From Marinobacter salinus (lineage in GTDB: Bacteria; Pseudomonadota; Gammaproteobacteria; Pseudomonadales; Oleiphilaceae), in NCBI RefSeq assembly GCF_001854125.1, contig NZ_CP017715.1, forward strand, positions 4,057,006 through 4,121,005: 64,000 bases of DNA. Reading direction: 5' to 3'. Position numbers and translations under genes: made by a program. Below the pieces are notes generated by a model that was not told the origin of the DNA, did no database searches, and saw only the letters and a program-made list of their open reading frames with translations. This document shows, piece by piece, positions 42,554-50,481 of the stretch (position 1 is the first letter of the stretch; every line of letters begins with the position of its first letter).

Positions 42554-43252
42554 CTACGAGCTATTCCCGGTTTTGAGACGTGAGAAGGTTGCCGGAACCA
42601 CGCCCAGCCAGGAAGCGAGTTGATGATCGGGAACACGCCTGACCAGTTCCGGGTACTCTTCCAGAAGCAGTTGGTACCGATCCCGTGCTGGCATCGTGTG
42701 TTTGCGAAATTCCCGCATACTGGTCAGCTCTGCGAGCTCTTCTGTCAGAGCCAGGGCAAAACGTGGCCAAAGGCCTTCGCCGTGGGAGCGGATGGCAGAC
42801 CGGAATGAGGAGAAGTCCGCAACCCAGACGGTTGCCGGGGTTACTGAAACCAGGCACAGAGTATTGCGAACGGTTCGGGTGCGGCCGAAGACGGGCCAGA
42901 CCATATCGCCCTCGGAGAAAAAATGGTGAATGGCAATTTTGCCATTCGGAGCCTCCCGGAACAGTCGTAAAATACCATGCTGGATCAGATACACATTGCC
43001 CCAGGGGGTGTCGTGCTTTTCCAGCGTGGTTTCGGCATTTACCCGTTGCTGGTGAAACAGTCTTGATAGATCGGCTAACAGCCGGGTATCCGGATCGTTA
43101 TGGTGGTCGGTGAGGCGTATGCCGAACACGCGACTCAGTCCATTAAGCAGTGCCACCGATTCCGGGGCAGATTCCTGCAGAATGATGTCCTTGTCACCCT
43201 CACTGAGAAGGCAGGGAGAGGAGGACACGTCGGGCCTGAGAATACTGTTCAT
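42554..43252 (-). CDS. Crp/Fnr family transcriptional regulator
   Basis: A 232-residue regulator has a cNMP-binding-like beta roll (about 65-150, with YLIQHGILRLFREAPNGKIAIHHFFSEGDMVWPVF), a dimerisation helix and a C-terminal helix-turn-helix (VPDHQLASWLGVVPATFSRLKTG). It lacks the N-terminal Cys cluster of oxygen-sensing Fnr, so it is not Fnr itself; a Crp-like or Dnr-like effector mode is possible. An Fnr-type symmetric box stands in its promoter, suggesting autoregulation or control by Anr. A strong GGAG lies within the upstream region. Confidence 0.85.
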   Translation of the reverse strand: MNSILRPDVSSSPCLLSEGDKDIILQESAPESVALLNGLSRVFGIRLTDHHNDPDTRLLADLSRLFHQQRVNAETTLEKHDTPWGNVYLIQHGILRLFREAPNGKIAIHHFFSEGDMVWPVFGRTRTVRNTLCLVSVTPATVWVADFSSFRSAIRSHGEGLWPRFALALTEELAELTSMREFRKHTMPARDRYQLLLEEYPELVRRVPDHQLASWLGVVPATFSRLKTGNSS

Positions 43253-43310
43253 GGCGCGGACTCTGTTTTGAATGATCCAGAGATTATCCTACCAAATTAG
43301 CGATAGCGGA

Positions 43311-43326
43311 AATGACATAGGTCATT
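43311..43326 (-). promoter_or_regulatory. Symmetric Fnr/Crp-type box at Crp/Fnr gene promoter
   Basis: AATGAC-ATAG-GTCATT is perfectly symmetric and shares the TGAC-N4-GTCA core of Fnr-type boxes. On the reverse strand GATAAT (43288-43283) lies 30.5 bp from its centre, matching a class II arrangement, 66 bp before the start codon. Confidence 0.65.
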
Positions 43327-43447
43327 AACGTTTTGCAAGCTATTGGGCGGGTTGGTATACATAAGTCCGCCATGGCTGTTTTGACGTCTTCATTGTAGAC
43401 TCTTCGCGGCTTGCCCCCCGTATCCAATCCCGCTGTCCGGAGTGTCC

Positions 43448-44365
43448 ATGGCCGCTGCGCTGACTCTGTTTCTGAAGCTGATCCCTCTTTATATCACGGT
43501 CATGCTCGGCTGGGTTGCAGGCCGCTACCTCGAAGCCAGTGGCAGGCACATTGCCGGTATTATGCTTTATATTGTTACTCCTTCCGTCGTGTTTTCCGGG
43601 GTCATGGCGGCGCCGCTTACCCCAGCGGTCATCTTTCTTCCGTTTCTGACCTTCGGTCTGGCCTCGTTACTGGGCATCGTTCAGCTGAAGCTGGCGAGAA
43701 AGCTTATTACCGATGGCAGTGCCAGCATCATTCCCCTGTGTGTGGGCTCGGGTAATACCGGCTACTTTGGCGTACCCGTGGCATTGCTGCTGTTCGGGGA
43801 AGAGGGGGTGGGGCTTTACATTGTGTGCATGCTGGGCACCACACTGTTTGAAAATTCGGTGGGATTCTATCTTGCCGCTCGGGGCCGGTATGAGTTGAAG
43901 GACGCGCTCTGGCGGGTAGTAAAGCTGCCTTCGATTTATGCGTTTCTGGCTGCCGTGGTTCTGAACCTTTCCGGCTTTGGGATTCCGGATATTTTTGTAC
44001 CGCTGTTCGATAACCTCCGCGGTGCCTACAGCATTCTTGGCATGATGATTATCGGTATGAGTATCACCAGCTTCCGGGGCCTGGCGGGTAACATCCGGTT
44101 TACCGGGCTGGCATTTTTCGGCAAGTTTGTGGTCTGGCCGCTGGCCGCTATTCTCTTCTGGTGGCTGGACGCACATATTCTGGGAATATACGAACCAGCC
44201 GTGCACAAGGCCATGTTCCTGATTTCGATTACCCCGATTGCTGCGAACACGGTGGTTATCGCCACTCTGCTGGATGTGTCACCAAGGCAGGCCGCAGGGA
44301 CGGTTCTGCTGACCACATTGTTCGCGCTGGCGTTTATCCCGGTGATGATCTCCTTGGCGTTTTAA
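43448..44365 (+). CDS. AEC family transporter
   Basis: A 305-residue protein with 10 predicted membrane helices in two halves, starting MAAALTLFLKLIPLYITVMLGWVAG. Central GSGNTGYFGVPVALLLFGEEG and a late ISITPIAANTVVIATLLDV carry the conserved Asn/Pro turns of the auxin-efflux-carrier family, secondary carriers for malate and related anions. ATG 43448 is preferred over GTG 43442, with GGAG five bases before it. Substrate unknown. It overlaps the convergent CDF gene by 4 bp. Confidence 0.85.
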   Translation: MAAALTLFLKLIPLYITVMLGWVAGRYLEASGRHIAGIMLYIVTPSVVFSGVMAAPLTPAVIFLPFLTFGLASLLGIVQLKLARKLITDGSASIIPLCVGSGNTGYFGVPVALLLFGEEGVGLYIVCMLGTTLFENSVGFYLAARGRYELKDALWRVVKLPSIYAFLAAVVLNLSGFGIPDIFVPLFDNLRGAYSILGMMIIGMSITSFRGLAGNIRFTGLAFFGKFVVWPLAAILFWWLDAHILGIYEPAVHKAMFLISITPIAANTVVIATLLDVSPRQAAGTVLLTTLFALAFIPVMISLAF

Positions 44366-45021
44366 CGGGAGCTCGCGGACGAGCCGGCAGGTGATGGCTG
44401 CGCGCTGGCCGCTCTGGCGTCCGCGATATCCTGGCGGGCATGGCGCACCACGCTGACCCCGGCAGTGACAGCCAGCGAACCCATGACGCCCGCGACAACG
44501 AGGTCCGGCCAAGCGCTGTTGGTTCCGAATACACCAATAGCGGCGGCCATGACAGCGAGATTGCTGATGGCATCGTTACGGCTGCACAGCCAGACCGAGC
44601 GCATGTCCGAATCGCCCTCCCGGAACCGGAACAGCATAACGGCAACGCTGACATTGGCGGCGAGAGCAAGCAACCCGACCGCTCCCATGGTCAGCGGTTC
44701 CGGTGTGATGCCGCTTTGCGCGATCCATATGGCACGCCCCCAGACGACCAGGCCAAAGGTTGCCATAGTCAGGCCCTTGACCATGGCCGCCCGGCCGCGC
44801 CAGAGCATGCCCATACTCAGGACACTCAGAGAAAGAATGTAGTTGGCACTGTCGCCAAAGAAGTCGATGGCATCTGCCATCAACGAAACAGAGCCGGACT
44901 GAATACTGGCAATGCCCTCTACCAGGAACATCGCGAGGTTCACCCAAAGGGCAATCCAGAGTGCCTTTCGGAATCCGGGGGCGGGTGATTTGGGTTCGGG
45001 AGCCGAGCAACTGCAGGCCAT
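44362..45021 (-). CDS. Short CDF-type cation transporter
   Basis: A 219-residue cation diffusion facilitator has an N-terminal CSC motif (MACSCSAPEP) and five or six membrane helices. LMADAIDFFGDSANY carries the Asp site in helix 2 and CSRNDAISNLAVM that in helix 5. The usual cytosolic metal-binding domain after helix 6 is missing and replaced by a short Ala/Ser tail. The promoter is a MerR-type operator and the MerR gene lies 87 bp upstream, so metal-induced expression is likely. Zn, Cd and Pb are all possible. Confidence 0.85.
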   Translation of the reverse strand: MACSCSAPEPKSPAPGFRKALWIALWVNLAMFLVEGIASIQSGSVSLMADAIDFFGDSANYILSLSVLSMGMLWRGRAAMVKGLTMATFGLVVWGRAIWIAQSGITPEPLTMGAVGLLALAANVSVAVMLFRFREGDSDMRSVWLCSRNDAISNLAVMAAAIGVFGTNSAWPDLVVAGVMGSLAVTAGVSVVRHARQDIADARAASAQPSPAGSSASSR

Positions 45022-45048
45022 GGTGTCCTCCTGTTTTCCGTGGCCTCT

Positions 45049-45079
45049 ATTTAAAAGGCTGTAGCAACTACAGGGTCAA
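45049..45079 (-). promoter_or_regulatory. MerR-type promoter/operator for short CDF gene
   Basis: On the reverse strand TTGACC (45079-45074) and TTAAAT (45054-45049) are separated by 19 bp, the over-long spacer typical of MerR-family promoters. A dyad CTGTAG-TTG-CTACAG (45059-45073) fills the spacer. It is 28 bp before the CDF start. Confidence 0.85.
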
Positions 45080-45108
45080 GGCCTTTCCCAAAAAGGTGTG
45101 GTCAACTG

Positions 45109-45567
45109 TCAGTTGTGGCCCTGGCGGTGAGTACCGGGAACATGATTGTCTTCGCCTGGGGCGTCCAGCTCTTTAAGCTCGGACGTCAGGCCACCGAGAA
45201 TTCCGCATTCACTGACAGTCCTGCCATCTGAGCAGGCAGCCTGCAGTTTCACCAGGGTTTGCTCCAGACGGGCCAGTTCTGATAACCGTTCGCGGACGTG
45301 GTTCAGGTGTCGGGCGAGCAGGTGGTCTACGTCGGCACAGTCTGCCTCCGGTTTCTCCGCCAGCCGGATCAGTTCGCGGATTTCGTCCTGAGCCATGTCC
45401 AGGTTGCGACAGCGTTTGATGAACAGCAGCCGGTCAAGATGGGCCTGGCGATAAGAGCGGTAATCGCTGGCATCACGGTCGGGCGCCGGCAAGAGGCCGA
45501 TTTTCTCGTAGTATCTGACCGTTTCAACCGGGATTCCTGAACGTTTTGAGATTTCTCCAATCTTCAT
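45109..45567 (-). CDS. MerR family Cd/Pb/Zn-responsive regulator (CadR/PbrR-like)
   Basis: A 152-residue MerR regulator has a winged helix starting MKIGEISKRSGIPVETVRYYEKIGLLP, a dimerisation helix, and Cys residues at EADCADVDHLL, QAACSDGRT and SECGILGGL, the metal-binding set of the CadR/PbrR group, followed by a His-containing tail (DNHVPGTHRQGHN). ATG 45567 is the family start; a frame from 45645 is not credible. It should act on the two TTGACC-dyad promoters at 45049-45079 and 48856-48886. Confidence 0.88.
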   Translation of the reverse strand: MKIGEISKRSGIPVETVRYYEKIGLLPAPDRDASDYRSYRQAHLDRLLFIKRCRNLDMAQDEIRELIRLAEKPEADCADVDHLLARHLNHVRERLSELARLEQTLVKLQAACSDGRTVSECGILGGLTSELKELDAPGEDNHVPGTHRQGHN

Positions 45568-45751
45568 TGCAATGGCCTTGCCTTCCCGGTTCGGTACTCT
45601 TTGCTTGAGGTGAGTCAAAAGCATTTTCCTGTTGATGACCCACACTGTAAGTTATTACACCTCTCGCCCTTTTGGCCACAGCCTTTTCGTTACCACTGCT
45701 ATGGTAGGCTGGGCGGCATTGAGAGAGACTACCTGCTAATGGAGGCATTCT

Positions 45752-47350
45752 GTGTTAGAGCGGCTGCAACGCTTGCTGGGGCTGCAGACAATACCCGGCG
45801 TCTTTTTTACGTCCGCCGGGATTGCGGTGCTGTTTGTTGCAGTGGCTGTCCCCTATGACAAGGAAGTTTCAGGCACTTTTGGAATTCTGACCGGGTGGGT
45901 TGCGGCTAACCTGGGCTGGTTCTATATACTCTCTGTAACGTCCCTTCTTTTGTTTCTTCTTGCCCTCGCGGTCAGTCGCTACGGCACTATCCGGCTGGGC
46001 AGTGATGACTCCCGCCCGGATTATTCCAACCTGACGTGGTTCACGATGCTATTTGCCGCCGGTATCGGCACGATTCTTATGTTCTGGGGCGTGGCTGAAC
46101 CGGTTTCGCACTTCGCAAATCCGCCGTTCGAGGGTGTCCGGCCCGGCAGTGACCAGGCGGCAAGTGATGCCATGACGGTGGCGCTCTATCACTTCGGTCT
46201 GCATACCTGGACTATTTTCGCCATGCCGGGACTGGCCATCGGTTATTTTGCCTATCGTCATAATCTGCCCATGCGCATCAGCAGCCTGTTCTACCCCATT
46301 CTTGGTGAACGTGCGTTTGGCCCCTGGGGTTGGGCTGTGGACGTGATTGCCGTTCTCGGCACCCTGTTCGGGGTGGCCACGTCACTGGGACTTGGCACCC
46401 TTCAGCTTAACAGTGGTTTGTCTTACCTCTTCGGGATTCCGTCGACGGGGTGGGTGCAGGTCCTGCTGATAGCCATCATTGCCAGTATCGCGGCAACCTC
46501 GGTAGCCCTGGGGCTGGATAAAGGGGTGCGTCGTTTGTCCCAGCTCAACATTGTGCTGGCGATTCTGCTGATCCTGTTTGTGGTCGCCGTCGGGCCGACA
46601 GTCTTTATTGCCGAGGGCATGGTTCAGAGTGTGGGCGACTATTTTGACGCCCTGCCGTGGCTGGCATTCTGGACCGAGACCTTCAGGGAGTCCGACTGGC
46701 AGCGACAGTGGACCCTGTTCTACTGGGCATGGACCATTTCCTGGGCGCCCTATGTAGGTATTTTCATTGCGAGGATTTCCCGTGGCCGGACCATCCGCGA
46801 GTTTGTTGCGGGTGTTCTGTTTGCGCCAACGGCTTTTACCCTTGTGTGGTTCGGTGTGTTCGGATTGTCCGCGATTCACGTGGAAATGGATGGACAGATA
46901 GCTCTTGCGGCTCAGGTACAACAGGACCCGTCGGTTGCGATTTTCGCGTTCCTTGAGGCATTTCCACTGGCAGACGCCGCGTCGCTACTCAGTGTCATCA
47001 TCATAATTATTTTCTTTACGACTTCCTCGGATTCGGCTTCGCTGGTCATTGATATGCTTACGCGCCGTGATGACCAGCCGTCACTGACTCGCCAGAGGAT
47101 CTTCTGGGCGGCGGCCCAGGGTGTTATTGCGGCCACCTTGCTGCTGGCGGGTGGGCTGGATGCGCTCCAGAATGTAATTACCTCCCTAGGCCTGCCATTC
47201 TGTGTATTGCTGATTTTTATGGCGGTGGCGTTATTCCGTGCATTGAGAGCAGATTATCAGGGGTATTCGGTCAGTGAATTGGTACAGGGGCGCGCGTTCC
47301 CGGAAGTGGAAGCCGTTGCTACGCCCAAAAAGGAGAGTCAGAATGTTTAA
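45752..47350 (+). CDS. BCCT family betaine/choline/carnitine-type transporter
   Basis: A 532-residue carrier with 12 membrane helices starts at GTG, seven bases after GGAGG. The sodium or proton-coupled BCCT core shows LFAAGIGTILMFWGVAEPVSH and the signature WTLFYWAWTISWAPYVGIFIARISRGRTIREF. The C-terminal tail is short, unlike the long osmosensing tails of BetT/BetP, so strong osmotic gating is not expected. Substrate probably glycine betaine, choline or a related compound. It overlaps the following usp gene by 8 bp. Confidence 0.93.
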   Translation: MLERLQRLLGLQTIPGVFFTSAGIAVLFVAVAVPYDKEVSGTFGILTGWVAANLGWFYILSVTSLLLFLLALAVSRYGTIRLGSDDSRPDYSNLTWFTMLFAAGIGTILMFWGVAEPVSHFANPPFEGVRPGSDQAASDAMTVALYHFGLHTWTIFAMPGLAIGYFAYRHNLPMRISSLFYPILGERAFGPWGWAVDVIAVLGTLFGVATSLGLGTLQLNSGLSYLFGIPSTGWVQVLLIAIIASIAATSVALGLDKGVRRLSQLNIVLAILLILFVVAVGPTVFIAEGMVQSVGDYFDALPWLAFWTETFRESDWQRQWTLFYWAWTISWAPYVGIFIARISRGRTIREFVAGVLFAPTAFTLVWFGVFGLSAIHVEMDGQIALAAQVQQDPSVAIFAFLEAFPLADAASLLSVIIIIIFFTTSSDSASLVIDMLTRRDDQPSLTRQRIFWAAAQGVIAATLLLAGGLDALQNVITSLGLPFCVLLIFMAVALFRALRADYQGYSVSELVQGRAFPEVEAVATPKKESQNV

Positions 47351-47801
47351 CAAGATATTGATTGCCATCGACGCTGAAGACGATGGGGAGGGCAAGCGTG
47401 CACTGGAAGAGGGGGTTCGGCTGCTCAGTGAAGGGGGCGAGCTGCATCTGGCGAGCGTATACAGTCCCGGCACCGCCGGTTTTTTTCCTCACGTTACCGA
47501 GGAAGCGCCGGCCGAAAAGGAGAATGAAGTCCGGGATGTCCTGAACCTGCTGGCCCGAAAGTACCTGCCGTTGAATCAGGCTGCGACACTGCATGTGGTT
47601 GCAGGCAGCGCCGGGGAAAAATTGCTGGCCATTGCAGGCAAGACCTGTGCGGACCTGCTGATTCTGGTATCACGGGGTGCCAGTGGTCGCTGGCCTCTGC
47701 GCCGTGCCACGGTGGAATATATTTCCGTCAATGCGCCTTGTTCTGTCCTGGTGTTACCGGCACAGGTGAAAGGTACGGAAGAAACGGAAGAAGGCCGTTA
47801 G
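47343..47801 (+). CDS. Universal stress protein paired with BCCT carrier
   Basis: A 152-residue UspA-fold protein starts MFNKILIAIDAEDDGEG. LHVVAGSAGEKLLAIAGKTCADLLILVSRGASGRWPLRRATVEYISVNAPCSVLVLP includes the G-x-S-G-like ATP loop in modified form. It overlaps the transporter gene end by 8 bp, indicating translational coupling; transporter-linked USPs (TeaD type) regulate osmolyte carriers in marine bacteria, so a regulatory role is plausible. Confidence 0.85.
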   Translation: MFNKILIAIDAEDDGEGKRALEEGVRLLSEGGELHLASVYSPGTAGFFPHVTEEAPAEKENEVRDVLNLLARKYLPLNQAATLHVVAGSAGEKLLAIAGKTCADLLILVSRGASGRWPLRRATVEYISVNAPCSVLVLPAQVKGTEETEEGR

Positions 47802-47896
47802 TCGAACAGTGGGAGTTGCGAATCAGCTCGCCGGGTATTCGTGGATTTGCCGACAGATACGTTCTGCGTTGCCGGCAGGATTAACCCGGCGGGAGA

Positions 47897-48814
47897 CTAA
47901 CAGTAAACCATATTCGGACAATTGCTCATGGCCCGCTCCAATTGGATGGTGACGTGTCGAATGTTGAAATCATGGGCCAGCATTTCAGTGGCCTGTTCAA
48001 TCACCCGGTCGTCCCCCTTGGTATCAGGCTTCACGAGGTGCACGGTGAGCGCATTCTCGGTGGTGCTCAGGGCCCAGATGTGGAGGTGGTGGGCGGATTC
48101 CACGCCGGGCAGCGTCTTCAGCCTCTCAAGCACTTTGGCAGGGTCAATGTCGCGGGGCACCGCGTCCACCGCGAGGTTTATCGAGTCTTTGAGCAACTGC
48201 CAGGTGCCCAGGAAGATGACCGCGGCGATTACCAGGCTCACCAGTGGATCAATCCAGCTGACACCGGTCCACAGGATGACCAGGCCGGCAATTACGACGC
48301 CAACGGAAACAGCCGTGTCAGCCGCCATGTGGAGGAAGGCGCCCCGAATATTCAGGTCTCCCTTCTGGCCACTCATAAACAGCAACATGGTGATTCCGTT
48401 AATAAGCACCCCGATCCCGGCGACGACAATCACAGTCATGCCCGCCACATCAGCAGGCTCACTGAATCGCCGTAAAGCTTCCCAGGCAATGCCTCCAACA
48501 GCTGCAATCAGGAACAGGGCATTGAACAGGGCAGCCAGGATGGTGGACTTCTTGAGCCCGTAGGTATTGCGATCTGTCGCTTTCTGGCTGGCGAGCCAGC
48601 TGGCTACCCAGGCCATGACCAGGCCCAGTACATCACTCAGGTTATGGCCGGCATCTGCCAACAGCGCGAGGGAACCAGCCACTACGCCGTATACCGCCTC
48701 AATGGCGACAAATGCCAGGTTCAGAAACACCGCAATCGCAAAGGCCCGGTTATGGGTATCGAAATGATCGGAGTGGTTATGACCATGACTGTGGCCGTGA
48801 TTATCACCGTGCAT
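47897..48814 (-). CDS. CDF family cation efflux protein (ZitB/CzcD-like)
   Basis: A 305-residue six-helix exporter has a His-rich start (MHGDNHGHSHGHNHSDHFDTHN), Asp site LLADAGHNLSDVLGL in helix 2, AADTAVSVGVVIAGL in helix 5, and a cytosolic C-terminal domain (about 205-305) with SAHHLHIWALS. ATG 48814 is chosen because a longer frame to 48931 runs through the promoter and operator. Likely exports Zn or Cd. Confidence 0.92.
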   Translation of the reverse strand: MHGDNHGHSHGHNHSDHFDTHNRAFAIAVFLNLAFVAIEAVYGVVAGSLALLADAGHNLSDVLGLVMAWVASWLASQKATDRNTYGLKKSTILAALFNALFLIAAVGGIAWEALRRFSEPADVAGMTVIVVAGIGVLINGITMLLFMSGQKGDLNIRGAFLHMAADTAVSVGVVIAGLVILWTGVSWIDPLVSLVIAAVIFLGTWQLLKDSINLAVDAVPRDIDPAKVLERLKTLPGVESAHHLHIWALSTTENALTVHLVKPDTKGDDRVIEQATEMLAHDFNIRHVTIQLERAMSNCPNMVYC

Positions 48815-48855
48815 AACAGAATCCTGAATGTGTGACCGAAAATACAATAATCGGC

Positions 48856-48886
48856 AGTAAAAACCCTGTAGTGGATACAGGGTCAA
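48856..48886 (-). promoter_or_regulatory. MerR-type promoter/operator for second CDF gene
   Basis: On the reverse strand TTGACC (48886-48881) and TTTACT (48861-48856) are separated by 19 bp. ACCCTGTA (48863-48870) and TACAGGGT (48876-48883) are perfect 8-bp arms. TTGACCCTGTA is identical to the other CDF promoter at 45049-45079. Confidence 0.85.
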
Positions 48887-48890
48887 GCAA

Positions 48891-49514
48891 TCACGAATCC
48901 TGTTCGGTTGCGAGCGTTGCCAGATCCTCACTGATCATTTTCGGGGTGAGGCCGGGGCGCAATAACAGGCGCGCGTTGCCGCGGGCATCAAAAACGTAAA
49001 CTGCCGCACTGTGCGATACCTGGTAATTACCTTCGGCATCCGGCGCCTCATACCCGAACGTTGTGCGATAGCGTTTGGACAAATCTCTCAGGGCGCTTTC
49101 CGAACCCGTCATACCGACGATGTGCTGGCCGAAGAAATTCACATAACTGGCAATACGTTCCGGCGTATCCCGTTGCGGATCAACGCTGACAAACAGGGTC
49201 GTTACCTCATCCTGCAGATCGTCGGGCAGCTGGTTTATGGCATTGTTGAGCCCGGCCAGGGTTGTTGGGCAGACGTCCGGGCAGGAAGTAAAGCCAAAGT
49301 ACAGCAACCGGATCTGGCCGGAGGAGTCGGCGGCGGTCATCGTTTCGCCAGAGGTACCGGTCAGCTGGAATTCCAGGTCTGGCATCAGCCCGCTGATGTC
49401 CTTGCCATTCCAGTGCGCCCCTTCATCGGAGCAACCCGCCATGATCAGGACCAGTCCCGATAGCAGCAGGTTCTTCAGCCGGCGTCCGGCGAACCCATGG
49501 CGGAATCGCATCAT
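48891..49514 (-). CDS. SCO1/SenC copper chaperone lipoprotein
   Basis: A 207-residue thioredoxin-fold protein has lipobox LIMAGC near residue 27, copper ligands in FTSCPDVCPTTLAGL and a downstream His in YQVSHSAAVYVFD. SCO proteins deliver copper to the CuA site of cytochrome oxidase. The start overlaps the ctaG-like stop in ATGA. The gene ends five bases from the next gene's operator. Confidence 0.9.
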   Translation of the reverse strand: MMRFRHGFAGRRLKNLLLSGLVLIMAGCSDEGAHWNGKDISGLMPDLEFQLTGTSGETMTAADSSGQIRLLYFGFTSCPDVCPTTLAGLNNAINQLPDDLQDEVTTLFVSVDPQRDTPERIASYVNFFGQHIVGMTGSESALRDLSKRYRTTFGYEAPDAEGNYQVSHSAAVYVFDARGNARLLLRPGLTPKMISEDLATLATEQDS

Positions 49515-50353
49515 GTTGGCGTGCCCTCGGTGGCCGTTTTACGAACGGTGAATTTACCATCTTCATGCATGGCCCGGCGAAGAATGATCAGAATGCCGAG
49601 AATGCTCATCATGGCTGGCGGAATCCAGGTTAGCAGACCCCCCAGCAGCTGATCAGTTTCCGGTGGCATGGGCCAGGCGCGGCCGCAGACTTCGTAAACG
49701 TCATAGACCATGCCCCGCGAGAATACGATCCAGGCGCCGAGAATCATCTGGGGGATGGCGACCAGAGCCAATAGCAGGATGCGTTTGCCGTAGCCCAGTG
49801 CAGTCGTGATCGCCGGAGGCCGGGAATCGAAGATCAGCCACCAGAACAGAATGCCATCAAGTAGCATGCTCCAGTTCATGATCCAGTAGAGCTGTCGGCT
49901 GAGCATCGCGTCGAAATGGACCGGAGGCCAGAGCCAGAAATAGATAAGCCCCACGAAGAGCACAGACGCGATGACCGGTTGCTGGAGCACACGGTAGAGC
50001 CAGCCAAGGGGGCTTAGAAGGGCACGTGTTCTGGCGCCGGTTTTGTCGTACCAGAAGCGCAGTACCGGCAGCGGATTCGAGAGCGCGATCAGAATTGGCC
50101 CGATATGGTGAAGGATGAGGTGCTGGCCGCGGTGGACAAAAAACATGTACTGGGAGTAGTAGTCGAAGCGCGTCTGCATCACGCCATAACAGAGCAATAC
50201 GCCGATCATAAACGTCAGGACTCGGCCAGCGCCGGGCCGCTCCCGCTCTGGCATTAATTGCAGTGCAGTGCCATAAAGCCCCAGCACCAACGCAAAGCTG
50301 AGCACCGTCAGCGGTGAAAAATCATAAGGCAGCAGGTAGGCTGGGCCGGTCAT
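49511..50353 (-). CDS. CtaG family cytochrome oxidase assembly membrane protein
   Basis: A 280-residue protein with about seven membrane helices of the caa3-type CtaG (PF09678-like) family. VHRGQHLILHHIGPILIALSNP is the conserved His-rich region, and LYWIMNWSMLLDGILFWWLI and a GRAWPMPPETDQLLGG loop follow. It acts in oxidase copper assembly together with SCO1, to which it is translationally coupled. ATG 50353 is preferred to the GTG three codons upstream. No oxidase subunit genes are nearby. Confidence 0.87.
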   Translation of the reverse strand: MTGPAYLLPYDFSPLTVLSFALVLGLYGTALQLMPERERPGAGRVLTFMIGVLLCYGVMQTRFDYYSQYMFFVHRGQHLILHHIGPILIALSNPLPVLRFWYDKTGARTRALLSPLGWLYRVLQQPVIASVLFVGLIYFWLWPPVHFDAMLSRQLYWIMNWSMLLDGILFWWLIFDSRPPAITTALGYGKRILLLALVAIPQMILGAWIVFSRGMVYDVYEVCGRAWPMPPETDQLLGGLLTWIPPAMMSILGILIILRRAMHEDGKFTVRKTATEGTPT

Positions 50354-50481
50354 GAAAGCCACTCTTTATGTGCAAGCACGGGAAACAGCGTTTATCTTTT
50401 TATAATGTCCCTTCGAGTTTTACCGGCATGGCGCCGAAATTCAAGGCCCGATGCAGACGTGTTTGTTCCTGGAGGCAAAGC

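Noticed and set aside
45605..45618. TTGAG-GTGA-GTCAA as another Fnr-type box before the BCCT gene
   Set aside because: Only 8 of 10 matches, and no -10 hexamer lies at the spacing seen for the other boxes in either direction.
48815..48931. N-terminal extension of the second CDF protein
   Set aside because: The extension is translated from the promoter and MerR-type operator; the His-rich family start at 48814 is clearly better.
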